Positions 1 to 10,660 of a stretch of DNA of 60,000 bases are shown piece after piece. Both the position numbers and the translations under genes were made by a program. The notes beneath the pieces were generated by a model. That model was given only the letters and a program-made list of their open reading frames with translations, did not search any database and was not told the DNA's origin. Positions within the stretch are counted from its first letter, which is position 1; each line of letters starts with the position of its first letter. The stretch is from Liolophura sinensis (Eukaryota > Mollusca > Polyplacophora > Chitonida > Chitonidae), in contig NC_088295.1 of assembly GCF_032854445.1 (NCBI RefSeq), forward strand, positions 85,110,644-85,170,643, read 5' to 3'.

Positions 1-1340
1 ATTTCGTCCTCATTCAGCAGACTTTCAGAAAAGAAACTAGTTATCCCAAAATACAGTACTTTGTCCGTGGAAAATCGAGTTTATCAAACAGCGCAATATC
101 TCAAAATAATCACCCAACTTCGACATGTCAGAGTCGACAAGGACTTATAGAAAAGATTGCCCGATGGGATTGGACACATGGAGAAAAGAAGCAGCCCATT
201 TACAAAGAAAAACCGATCTCTGAAATAACTGACGACCATCGTTCAAAATGGCAAGTACCAGACGGCATCTAATCGAAGTCATCTGGCTGTATTCTTGAAC
301 GAAAGTTGACGTTACATTTAGCAATTACAAAGATATTATTCAATAAGTGGATTATCTTACAAAAATACTTTCAAAAGATCACAGTTACGAAGGACGACGA
401 TATATCTACACAATTATAACAACATACGATAACAATGGTATTCCTTTTTTATATATGTCGATATAAATGTTGTAAATATGTTTAAAACGTCTGTTGTTTC
501 AGAAACAGGAAAATATTTCGCTTTTCCCAATGCAGTTGACAAGGAGAGTTGACGACGATTAACATGTTATGGTGCTATGTTCTATAAGCCTCGTCAGTGT
601 AAGCAAACGACATGGTTAAGAAAAACTGCAGATTAAAATTTGCTGGAACTTTGTCAAGACTATTGTGGGCGAGTAACTAATTAGCTGTGCTGCATGTTAG
701 TATAGTGGGTCAGCGAGGGAGGGGAGGCGGGCTCGGTCAAACGTTCCACTGATGATTAGAAAACCGCCGCTTGGAACACTCACTTATCGACAGATTTCAT
801 CCGCACTATCAATGCTCCCATTTCCAATTAGACCATTTCCTATTGATACATTCTATAAAAACTAGGAGTTTTTCCTCTCTATCTGTGCTGGTTTTTTTGT
901 CTGGCTGCCCTTTCCCTGTCTCTATTACTGAAGAATTGTGGCCGGCTGATAGATTAGAGGCCTCGGACGGACTCACCCAGCCTTCATCCATCAGGCAGGC
1001 TGAGCACTGCTCACTCCACAGAGAAATAATCTTGTAACGATGCTTGTTTACCAGACTATATACAAACAACCCCTGACTCAATCGTCTTAATACCATTTGA
1101 GTGAGTCTTAACGATGACAGGTGATAGATGCATGCGGAAGAAGAGGAGACAACCCTGCTTTGGAAACACTGGTCCGAGAGGGAGCTTCTATCAGTTTCCA
1201 GAAGAGTTTAACTGTCCGGTGAAATTACCATGACATAAATTAAAGCACTGTTCTCGCATCATTTCCAAGAAAAGCCTGACTGTTTGGCGAAGACACATGA
1301 ACAAAGGGAGATATTAAGCACTTATTCTACAAACACCCAC
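1..1340. other. non-coding, downstream side of the minus-strand homeobox gene
   Basis: No exon is recognised on either strand. If the homeobox gene whose first exon lies at 8807-9431 continues leftward, this is intron or lies beyond its end. I looked on the minus strand for the homeodomain recognition-helix signature (a WFQNRR-encoding stretch) from 1 to 8806 and found none. The block from about 690 to 1110 is richer in mixed sequence than its AT-rich surroundings and includes a CCAATTAG homeodomain-type site near 824, so it could be regulatory. Overlapping open frames on both strands there do not look like protein. Confidence 0.5.
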
Positions 1341-1365
1341 TACCTATTCCCAGAGGATCCCAACC

Positions 1366-2727
1366 ATCATGTGGAGGTACAAGAGGATACATAAAAGCAC
1401 TGCTCCTGTCGAGAGCCGAACCATCATGTGGAGGTACAAGAGGATACATGGAAGCACTGCTCCTGTCGAGAGCCGAACCATCAAGTGGAGGTACACGAGG
1501 ATACATAAAAGCACTGCTCCTGGATAGAGCCGAACCATCATGTGGAGGTACAAGAGGATACATAAAAGCACTGCTCCTGTCGAGAGCCGAACCATCATGT
1601 GGAGGTACAAGAGGATACATAAAAGCACTGCTCCTGGATAGAGCCGAACCATCATGTGGAGGTACAAGAGGATACATAAAAGCACTGCTCCTGGATAGAG
1701 CCGAACCATCATGTGGAGGTACAAGAGGATACATAAAAGCACTGCTCCTGTATCGAGCCGAACCATCATGTGGAGGTACAAGAGGATACATAAAAGCACT
1801 GCTCCTGTATCGAGCCGAACCATCATGTGGAGGTACAAGATGATACATGGAAGCACTGCTCCTGAATAGAGCCGAACCATCAAGTGGAGGTACAAGAGGA
1901 TACATAAAAGCACTGCTCCTGTATCGAGCCGAACCATCATGTGGAGGTACAAGAGGATACATAAAAGCACTGCTCCTGTATCGAGCCGAACCTTCTTGTG
2001 AAGGTACAAGATGATACATGGAAGCACTGCTCCTGAATAGAGCCGAACCATCATGTGGAGGTACAAGAGGATACATAAAAGCACTGCTCCTGTATCGAGC
2101 CGAACCGTCATGTGGAGGTACAAGAGGATACATAAAAGCACTGCTCCTGTCGAGAGCCGAACCATCATGTGGAGGTACAAGATGATACATGGAAGCACTG
2201 CTCCTATATCGAGCCGAAACATCATGTGGAGGTACAAGAGGATACATAAAAGCACTGCTCCTGTATCGAGCCGAACCATCATGTGGAGGTACAAGAGGAT
2301 ACATAAAAGCACTGCTCCTGTCGAGAGCCGAACCATCATGTGGAGGCACAAGAGGATACATGGAAGCACTGCTCCTGAATAGAGCCAAACGATCATGTGG
2401 AGGTACAAGATGATACATGGAAGCACTGCTCCTGGATAGAGCCGAACCATCATGTGGAGGTACAAGAGGATACATAAAAGCACTGCTCCTGTATCGAGCC
2501 GAACCATCATGTGGAGGTACAAGATGATACATGGAAGCACTGCTCCTGAATAGAGCCGAACCATCATGTGGAGGTACAAGATGATACATGGAAGCACTGC
2601 TCCTGGATAGAGCCGAACCATCATGTGGAGGTACAAGAGGATACATAAAAGCACTGCTCCTGTATCGAGCCGAACCATCATGTGGAGGTACAAGATGATA
2701 CATGGAAGCACTGCTCCTGAATAGAGC
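1366..2727. repeat. 57-bp minisatellite, about 24 tandem copies
   Basis: Tandem units of 57 bp run through the whole block; counting the TGTGGAGGTAC core gives 24 copies. Units differ at two main places: GAGGATACATAAAAG versus GATGATACATGGAAG, and a short variable block before the conserved GAGCC or TAGAGCC end (GTCGAGAG, GGATAGAG, GTATCGAG or GAATAGAG). Because 57 is 19 codons, no unit shifts frame and several frames stay open on both strands, giving repetitive ORFs of up to 476 codons. Those are best seen as a by-product of the period rather than genes: no single frame is favoured and there is no unique-sequence domain. Degenerate units continue to about 2795. Confidence 0.95.
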
Positions 2728-2795
2728 CATATCAGTTTCTGGAAAAAGAGGATACATCAGAACAGTTACTGGGCATAGAGCCCATAACTTTCATG
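2728..2795. repeat. decayed edge copies of the 57-bp minisatellite
   Basis: Right of the clean array, the pattern GAGGATACAT, then CAGAACAGTTACTGGGCATAGAGCC-like sequence (interrupted by substitutions), still follows the unit order but with many changes. A similar decayed piece with ATCAGTTTCCAGAAGAG lies on the left side near 1160-1206. Diverged units at both edges and homogenised units in the middle are what unequal exchange is expected to leave. Confidence 0.5.
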
Positions 2796-5525
2796 TAGAG
2801 TCGGCTGGTCAAGTCATTTTACTTCAGTATGTGCCTGTATTCAGAAGCCCGAATCTATCAACTTTATACAGCATTATGATGTTAATTAAATCCAAATTGA
2901 AACAAAAGACGGTTTGGTTCTGTATGTTAAGGAAGAACTAGAAATGTGTCAGTAAAGGGTATTGTTGATTGCTGCTTCTCACATTTAGCAGAACAGCGAT
3001 TGACCAGAAGGTCTCCCCTCCCCATTGTACATCAGATCATGGCTCTGTACCCTATACAGCACAGAGAAGGCAAACTGGGACTCTTGTTAAACATGCTTGC
3101 CCGGCTGGCTACAAAGTTTACTTTGGTTGTCTTCTGGGTCTCTAACAAGCGCTAAACGGACGTAAAATTAACAACGTTACCTATTGTGTGCTGTTGTGTT
3201 TGGCCGTGTTTATCGTATGGGTAACGCACGTGGATGAAAGAGGAAAGATGGCGGTCCTGTGGACTGGGACGTGCCGACGGTCACCTTTCACCGGCGTGTA
3301 AGATACTAGAGGGAAATTCAGAAATTCCAATTATCATGTTGAAGGAGAGGGCGACGATAAACAGTTGGATTACGAACTCGCCGATCTCCTTTCAGTTCAA
3401 CGCTGTTTGTAAATAATTTTCACACGATCTAAGCCGGTCCAGAGCTACCGGTAGTTTAGAAACCCATTGTCCTTAGCCCAGTTTATCTTCGGAGAAGTCA
3501 AAAAGATTATACGATAAAAGAATGTTTCTCACTTTTCTGCGATGAAATCGACGGAGCTTTCAACAGTCTTCTATTGTGCTCCTCTGAGCGGTACACCGAT
3601 GTGTTTGTTAAGAGCGGAGACGTCTAGCGACTTACACATGCATCTTTGTCTACAGTCCCAGACGAGGCCTCCAAAGCAGCCAGGCCCAACAAGTGATTTT
3701 ACATTCAGCAACTGGATTAGCCGTCAATAAACGACATTATGAAAATTTGTATGGCGTTACATGATGATCCTGAAACGATGGATACATTCCGATATAATAT
3801 CGGTATATACATATCTGGCAAAATATGATCTGCGAAATGCTCCATTTGGCAGAAGTCACATTTCTTCAATTAGATCTTCTATCACAAATTTTAAAAATAC
3901 GTTCACATGATTACTACTTTAATTTAGGCATTCTTTTTAAATTTCCAAAAATCTTGAGGAATCGGATGAACATATACAAACGTAGTTGTTAATAAAGCTC
4001 TTTCTGTCGCCTTGTAGTCACCACGCAGTGAAGCCACAGTCAGAACGGGCGTTTGACTGCAACAATTTGCGCTATGAACATAAAAGCTATATGTGGGCAC
4101 TGTCAGTTAATGGTTATCTGAATCGCACTACAGTTGTTTTCTTTCTTAAAACTGAAATGTTATATAACTTTAATCATGTTAATGCCAACATTTTAGTAGT
4201 GTTAGACAAGGAAAAGCAGTTATGGTGTAAGATTCACACTTTCTGAAATTGTGAAAATTTAACACTCTACAGAATACTAAGAAAATGTTGCAATCTAACA
4301 CCATCTTAATATCAAATTAACAACTGCATGTATGTTTTTCATTTTCCTTCACGATGCGCTTCACATTATAAGTGTTGAAAGTAGTGGTGGAACATGGCAT
4401 AACATGCATTTAAAGATTTTTACATTTTACATAAAATTTAACATGTATTATAATTTTAAAATATCGACATTTTAACATTTGCATTTTGCAGAAAAACATG
4501 AAGTGCAATAATGAAGGTGGAATAAAACATACACTCTGAATACTTAAATGGTAGATATTACTTTACAAATGTTAAATCCAGTATTTCCCAGGAGTGGTGG
4601 AGGATGGAAAAGCACTTACAATGTTAGATAATGTTAGTCACCTAACACTGGGAAAGGATGGAAAAGCACTTACAATGTTAGATAACGTTAGATATGTTTT
4701 GTCACCTAACACTATATTATACTATCAAATTATTACTTAGAAAATGTTTACATTTTCACATTTTTAACATTTTCACATTATAAATGTTAAAAAGTGAAAT
4801 CTTATACATTGTTACATGTAGCAAACAATCTTTAAACAGTGTAACGTTTTAACATGTTTAATTGCCACTCTAATACAGAACTTATCATGGTTTGTGCCTT
4901 TAACATTTTAAAAGTGTTGAAATACTAACTTTTGCGTTTTAAGTGTGTATATAATATGTAAGAGGATTCAAGGCTTTCTATAATAATAAGTTATCACTTT
5001 TTCTCTTTTAGGTCCGTCTAATTAAGCAGTTTAGTGCGGAACAACCATTTCACTAATTACACACTTTATAGCCGAAGTCCATGGTTTGGTTAGACCCATA
5101 TATGTGATTACCACAAAAATCTTAAAGCGAAATGGCGTAGATTTGTGACATATAATTACAAATAAAAGCTAAAAATGTTTGAAATCCCCTGAACATGAGA
5201 GCTTCTGTGCAATGAATGAGTTACCAAAAGTGATTGAACAGTTATAATTATGCTTGTATGTTCCCTTGAAAAGTCCCGTGTCGCAAGACGTGTAACGAGC
5301 GTAATATGAGGGCGTAATATTTCGAAAGTGTATGTGTGCGTAAATAGTGTTTATTTTTAACAGTTATTTTGTGATATTTCATTTCAGGAATAATTTCCCA
5401 AGAATAGTGTCGCATGGCTTGGTTCAGAAAACCTTGGATCGTGATTGAAGTGGAACACCTGGTTTCCTTCTACTATAATGCTGACCGCCGTCGTAGTGGG
5501 GAATATTCTCTAGTGTGACGTACAA
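2796..5525. other. non-coding, AT-rich, no gene recognised
   Basis: No convincing exon is seen. Between about 4130 and 4930 the sequence is unusually dense in TTAACATTT, GTTAG and CTAACAC motifs, and it contains a short 54-bp tandem duplication at 4602-4709. Small open frames near 2946-3155 and 3542-3730 have no recognisable protein features. Confidence 0.5.
4602..4709. repeat. 54-bp imperfect tandem duplication
   Basis: GGATGGAAAAGCACTTAC followed by AATGTTAGATAA and a CACCTAACAC segment occurs at about 4602 and again at about 4656. The second copy is extended by an extra TTAGATATGTTTTG piece before CACCTAACAC. GTTAG and CTAAC within each unit can pair as short inverted repeats. Confidence 0.6.
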
Positions 5526-5538
5526 CACAAAACAAATA

Positions 5539-5683
5539 TTTATTTATTTATTTGATTGGTGTTTTACGCCGTACTCAAGAATATTTCGCTTATAAGACGG
5601 CGGCCAGCATTATGATGGGAGGAAACCGGGCAGATCCCACGGGAAATCCACGACCATCCGCAGACCTTCCCATTTACGGCCGG
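5539..5683 (-). mobile_element. 5'-truncated tRNA-derived SINE, with 13-bp TSD
   Basis: Read on the minus strand this is the body and 3' tail of the SINE family seen full length at 25194-25458. The tail on the plus strand reads TTTATTTGATTGGTG, then TTTTACGCCGTACTCAAGAA. The insertion is flanked by a perfect 13-bp direct repeat CACAAAACAAATA at 5526-5538 and 5684-5696, which shows target-primed insertion. The tRNA-like head is missing. An (AAAT)n run follows the right-hand duplication at about 5692-5722. Confidence 0.9.
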
Positions 5684-5691
5684 CACAAAAC

Positions 5692-5725
5692 AAATAAATA
5701 AATAAATAAATAAATAAATAAATAT
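5692..5725. repeat. (AAAT)n microsatellite
   Basis: About eight AAAT units grow out of the right-hand target-site duplication of the adjacent SINE. The left duplication does not carry this run outside the element, so the expansion probably followed insertion. Confidence 0.8.
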
Positions 5726-6165
5726 TACGTTAGAGAACCTTATTATAATCCGGAAATGTATAGCACTTTTTTTCTTGACTATGGTTCAGCGGGTAACTGT
5801 ATAATGTAAATGACACTTCGTACATTTTCGTACATATGTATGTATGATTTCAAAACTACTGCTAGGACATATTTAAATAGACATTTTTATTGCTTGAGTG
5901 AAAATTAATAAGCCTGACCGATTTGGTGACAGTTTTCTGTTGCTGTTAGAACTATTTTGCGGAAGCTTATATTGGTGATATGGGACTATTTCATTCAGAA
6001 AGCTCACATTTATTTTAGGGTCCAACATAAAATAAAATTTCGAATCGATAATTTCCGTCCATTTCGAGGTCTTTCATTTATGTGCAGCTGTTCTTATAAT
6101 ACATAGAAACTCTAGCTTTGTGTATAGAGCCTATATGCATACTAGAGTCAAAGGACCTGGTACGG
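5726..6165. other. non-coding, no gene recognised
   Basis: AT-rich spacer between the SINE and the inverted-repeat element. Nothing further is recognised. Confidence 0.5.
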
Positions 6166-6167
6166 TA

Positions 6168-7185
6168 AGGCGGAGAATCGGCCCCAGAGAGGTGCGATAA
6201 GAAAGAGCAAATTTCAAAATCCCAGTTCTGTAAATGTCCAAATCAGAAGTATAAAACTTGGTCGAATAACCCATAAAAGTTTTATGGCTATAAAAGACAT
6301 GGTTGCTTAGTAATAACCCGCCAAAAATGCACTCTCGATCAAAAACGCCAATTTTTCGTTCAAAGGAGACAAAGTGTCTTGAATTGACAGTATGAAGATC
6401 AACGCTAACCAGAAGAATATCGTCACTGAAACTTTTATGTGTATATTTCTACGTGCTGTCAAAGTTTCGCTCTGGTTAACGTTGGTCTTCGTATGTAAAA
6501 CATAAACTTTATAGTGTGATCAGTTTTGTCATGTTTTGACAAGTTTGAAGTTCGTATTTCGGCCATAGTCTGTCAGGCATCCTTCATATTACAGTAAACT
6601 AACAGTGAACCAACGCAGTCACTGTGGGGAACAGCCTGCTACTCGAGAAAGAGTTCAAATCTTGTTGGTTCTGTTTTTTTACAACATAATTTTGTGTGAG
6701 TAAAGATATAGGCCGTCTTGCATTAAAAAAATCTATCATGAATTAGAATTGATTACTTTTAAGATATATTATTACGTAACGTGTGGCAACTATGGCGAAA
6801 TCATACGTGAATCCTGGTTGAGAACGCCTGTGATCCTCTAGCTATCATTAACATTGACATGTTACACGTTTCGGAAGTATACGGCAGAACATTTGTATAC
6901 ATATACATATATGTATTTAATTGATTGATGCATAACTGAGTGCTCAATAATTTTTCAGAAAGTTACAGTGGTGCAGTGATTTTCCCCAATCTAAGTATCT
7001 GATGCAAAAAAAAAAAAATATTTCAGTGCGACTGTCGCATGCTTGCCATATAACAAGAAAAAGAGAGTGAAACAGAACTGAGAAAAAGTACCCGTACGAG
7101 TGTGTCAGCAGCTGTCACTCACAGCTGTAGTCAGTTTCGCTTCGTCAGAATGCACTGTCTTCCACTGGGGCCGATTCCCCCGCCT
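6168..7185. mobile_element. 1.02-kb non-autonomous inverted-repeat DNA transposon with TA duplication
   Basis: The left end AGGCGGAGAATCGGCCCCAG (6168-6187) and the reverse complement of the right end (about 7165-7185), which begins AGGCGGGGGAATCGGCCCC, match except for one substitution and one inserted base. TA stands directly outside both ends (6166-6167 and 7186-7187), as expected for elements that duplicate a TA target, such as Tc1/mariner-like MITEs. No transposase reading frame lies inside, so it would depend on an enzyme encoded elsewhere. An internal inverted repeat (6390-6415 with 6470-6494) adds a second foldback. The superfamily cannot be fixed from the ends alone. The open frame at 7100-7315 crosses the right end and is not a gene. 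Confidence 0.7.
6390..6494. repeat. imperfect inverted repeat inside the TA-flanked element
   Basis: GAAGATCAACGCTAACCAGA at 6394-6413 pairs with TCTGGTTAACGTTGGTCTTC at 6471-6490 with two mismatches (T/C transitions); the arms extend a few bases outward and are separated by about 55 bp. Confidence 0.75.
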
Positions 7186-7187
7186 TA

Positions 7188-8806
7188 ACAGTTCCTTTTG
7201 TATACGTGCAGCAGAACATGCAGCTTACGATAGAATGTGTCTAAGCCAGCAGCAAACCTATTGCTATAACTGTAATAAAAATTATTCAGGTGTTCTTGTT
7301 ATTTTGAATGTTTAGATTTTGGTTTATAAAATTATCAATCAAAAAATCGTTGTAAATTATAGCCGAGATTAACGATAAAATACTTTAGAAGAAATTCCAT
7401 TCTAATGGATGTATGAGGGTTACACAAGAGAATTAGCTCAGTATGTGCATCGACGCTTGCTGTTGCCAGACAGCTTGAAAGTGTACCATAAATAACTGGT
7501 TATCAGAATAAACCATCTTACTGGCGTAACTATTTCGCGTCTCCGTTGTACGAGTACTGCCCTCACTACAGTTATCATCTTGTTCAACTTTGACCGTGCG
7601 GACAACGGGTTTACAGTAAGCTCAGTCGGAATTCCGATCTGAGGAGATTTTCCCGGATTTATGTATCGTTTTAATGTGGTGATGATAGAGCATGAATTAC
7701 CTGCCTCTAAAGTCTCTGTAATCCGAGGGCTATTTACCTACACGCTCTCGGGTAGATAAGGCAGGTCGTTAGCTACCTGAGCAAACTCGGCACACCTGTA
7801 GAACGTGTGCTTATTGGAAGGATGGCTTTATAATGTGTACAACCCTGACAAGCATAAACCCGCAATAAAGATTTACGGCCTACTATATTAACACACAAAT
7901 GATAGATTCATGCACAATTCCATCGCCTTTCAGAAGTGACACTAATCTCTTTAATAAATCCATGCAGACGAAGTGCTGAGCGTGATCAGTATCAATCAAG
8001 CCAGGTGTGATTTTCCACTAAATTGCTATGACGTATTTATCTTTCGCTCTGACACACTTAATCAGGATCGTAGTACTAAAACTTATACTTTTGAACAAAA
8101 AAAGCCCCCCCCCAAAAAAATATGTATAGTTCTTGAGCGTACAGTGTAATTAAGTTTTTTTAATCAATGAAAGATTATTATCCGAATCTGCCAGCTGCAT
8201 ATATAGAAAGAAAAACGTTTTTCCAAGGATGTCACTGTTCTGCTTTTGTACATTTTCTGAACTGTGGTCGGGTTTACACTGTAATGAGTAAGGATGGTGA
8301 ACAGGTTGGGTGGTTAGGTATGCATGCAGGCATTGTGCACGTGAGCCAATTTGTAATAAACGATTGTTTCCAAGTACTAAAAATACATGTATAGTCAGTA
8401 ATTGATGAATTGTTATCTTTGTAATATAGATATGTAAACTCATGCCACTTACTTAAATACGCCTTGCGCTAAGATCCATACAGACAAAATATTACACTGG
8501 TATTGCAGGACATGAAAATTTATTTTCTGGTTATGCCATATAAACTGTAAGTCGTCGTTTTGAGCCCACTCACCGTGAACTAGGTACATTGTGTAGGCAT
8601 GGTTCTACACTTTAACACTATGTTCTTCTAACGGCTTTCAGTTGGCTGTGATCCAAAGTTACGTATATCTCTTGAGAGTATTAACTTATAATCTACAAAT
8701 TGTGATTAGAAAGAATAATGGTGGCTTAACGCCAGTTCCACATTATTGCTGGCACATCGTGGCGAAACTGCTGTTAGAAAAGCTGTGATGCTAACGGCAA
8801 ATTTAC
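7188..8806. other. likely first intron of the minus-strand homeobox gene
   Basis: This lies directly downstream of the splice donor at 8806/8805 on the minus strand, so it should be intron 1. No homeodomain-encoding exon is recognised. There is a C/A homopolymer run around 8099-8120 and short AT-rich stretches. Overlapping open frames at 8150-8443 on both strands have no protein features. Confidence 0.5.
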
Positions 8807-9431
8807 CTGAATAATCTATGGCAGAGGGAGATAAAAGTCCATTTCTTGCCAACCACTCCAGTTGTACATTCTGACCATGACTCAGCGAAAACGTTGAACC
8901 CTGAATGTGTTGCGGACGATGGAAAGCACTTCCGGTGATGAAGGGTACATTGTTTCCCATCTGTGCCGGGATGTAGGAATACAAGGGGTTGGCATGGATA
9001 AGTCCGCTGAGGCCAGTTAGTCCGGCCAGCCCTCCCCCTGGGGGAAACACACCCATTGTACCCACTCCCGATGATGCTGACGGTAGTGATGATAAAGTCG
9101 TGTACCTGGAAATGAATTCATCCTTGTCAAAGACTGAATTGTACACGTATGCCGATGCGCCTCCTCTACATCTCGCGATCGCCCCACGTTCACGCTTTGA
9201 AGTGGTCGGGGATCTCACCTTGGGGTTACCATCGGGTACACCCTGTGGGTCATTTGATGGTGTGCCTGCCGACTCGGTTAAATGACACAGCGGTGAGTCG
9301 GGGAAGCGGGAATGCGGTGATGATGACGCGGGGCTTAAAACTGTCTTTTGAGGACCTGACCAACTTCTTTCCTTTTTCGTTCGATTGTCTTTGGATAGTA
9401 GAGCGTCAATCGTGAAAGCTTGCTTCTCCAT
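8807..9431 (-). CDS. homeobox transcription factor, N-terminal coding exon (ANTP/NK-like; candidate Nedx)
   Basis: This is the first coding exon of a DNA-binding developmental regulator that would act in the nucleus. The start at 9431 sits in a strong Kozak context (ACCATGG). Residues 6-12, FTIDALL, form an eh1-type Groucho co-repressor motif, as found at the N-terminus of Mnx, Emx, Tlx, Bsx and other ANTP-class proteins. Residues about 17-100 are Ser/Pro/Arg-rich. A Gly/Leu-rich stretch and NPLYSY follow, then QLEWLARNGLL at residues 190-200. The reading frame meets a clean donor, CAG|GTAAAT at 8807/8806, after 208 codons plus one base (phase 1); the remaining open frame to 8706 is read-through into intron. 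The homeodomain is not in this exon or elsewhere in the window. The eh1 motif resembles Mnx (FRIDALL) and Emx (FTIESLV), so these and Not are alternatives. Nedx is favoured only because the next gene is Dlx. Confidence 0.78.
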
Positions 9432-9815
9432 GGTCCAAAATATGGACCTTTTTTCTTTCAGTGAGTAACGCGCTCGATCTCCCCTGAAATGTGGTCATCT
9501 ATTTTTTAACGCCTTCATAGATCACAAATGATCAGCGAACGGGACTACACACCAGCTATAACCGTAAAAGTCAACGATAACGGAGGCTTCTCCGTGAATT
9601 TACCGGCTGACATGGATCTGCAACAGTATTAATTCCTCACAACTTTTCAGTGAAGAGCTTCAGGCCGTGATAATTCTCTAGTTGTGTGTGAGAAGATTTG
9701 TTGGTTAACTGAGGAGTTGAGGTGTCGTTTGACCCGGAGAGTTTGCTAACTCGCGAGGTCACTGGCTGTTATATGGGTACAGGGCAGCTAAGTAAATGCG
9801 CCGCCATTGGCTCCC
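9414..9815 (-). promoter_or_regulatory. 5' UTR and proximal promoter region of the homeobox gene
   Basis: On the minus strand a CCAAT box (GCCAATGG, 9804-9811) lies about 375 bp upstream of the start codon. The bases just before the ATG contain a perfect inverted repeat GGTCCA-TATTT-TGGACC. No TATA box is clear. The transcription start cannot be placed from sequence alone. Confidence 0.35.
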
Positions 9816-10339
9816 AGCTTTTGTCTCTGTTAAACCCAAGTTCTTCCCGCTTAGGTAAAAATATGTATTATCATTCAAATCATTTCCAATCGTAAATTCT
9901 ATAAAAATATAAGCTTCATGATATAGTGTCGTTCAGATGGAACAGATACGATAATCTCTCTGAGTTGACATGTTATTGTGCTAGGCATGCTTTAAATGGA
10001 ATACGTAAATGTCTGAAACATAACACCAAAATATCTTAAAACACCAGAAAGTCGTGTCTTTAGCAAAATGTCATCTTTTGAAATTCAGTTTGAACACAAA
10101 ATAAATTTCATTTGTAATTGCCACCAGTTATGTGGCCAGTGTATACATAAACGAAATCCATCACAAATGACATAATCTGTCAATAATATTATGAGCTGCT
10201 GCTAATTACACTTCCGCTCAATTTCAAGACATCACTGATAGGCACGTGATCAAATATGGTCAGTTTTATTCCGTTGAAAAGAAACCTCAAAAAACGATCA
10301 ATGGCCCAAGAAAGACTTGGGGCCTCATTAGTTAATAAA

Positions 10340-10660
10340 ATGGCCGAGTTTTAATCCTAGCCTCTCATATCCTGTCATTTCCTGGTGGATAATGGCCCGG
10401 GACTGACGATGGTTCATCTCCCAGAGCTCCCAACGAAACCCGATCCCAGGGCTGCCCAATCCCGACCTCTGGCTACCCGCGCCGCGGCACGATCCGACGC
10501 CAGATACCCCTTTTTGCAGGTCACATTTCACAAATATGATTACTTTTGCCAATTTACAAATACCTGGCGCTAATTAGACAACTATCGCCCCGTCTATAGC
10601 CCACCGGTAGTCGTCAAATAAACATCATCACAATTAGACGAGATGAAGAAAATGACGCTG
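10340..10660. promoter_or_regulatory. candidate cis-regulatory block near the homeobox gene
   Basis: A GC-rich island in AT-rich surroundings, about 0.9 kb upstream of the homeobox start codon. Its right flank holds two homeodomain-type sites, TAATTAG at 10571-10577 and CAATTAG at 10631-10637. There is no splice-bounded coding potential. Function is inferred only from composition, sites and position. Confidence 0.25.

Noticed and set aside
1-240. Possible coding exon at the left edge (a frame with Thr, Arg and Lys residues around 123-230)
   Set aside because: Short frame with stops on both sides, no splice-site pair that gives a recognisable domain.
1327-2757. Minus-strand ORF of 476 codons (and other long frames) over the 57-bp repeat
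   Set aside because: All frames remain open because the period is 19 codons. There is no unique domain, signal or splice context, and frames on both strands are equally open.
8706-8806. C-terminal part of the 241-codon homeobox ORF
   Set aside because: The frame passes a clean CAG|GTAAAT donor and the residues beyond it lack any homeodomain; read as intron.
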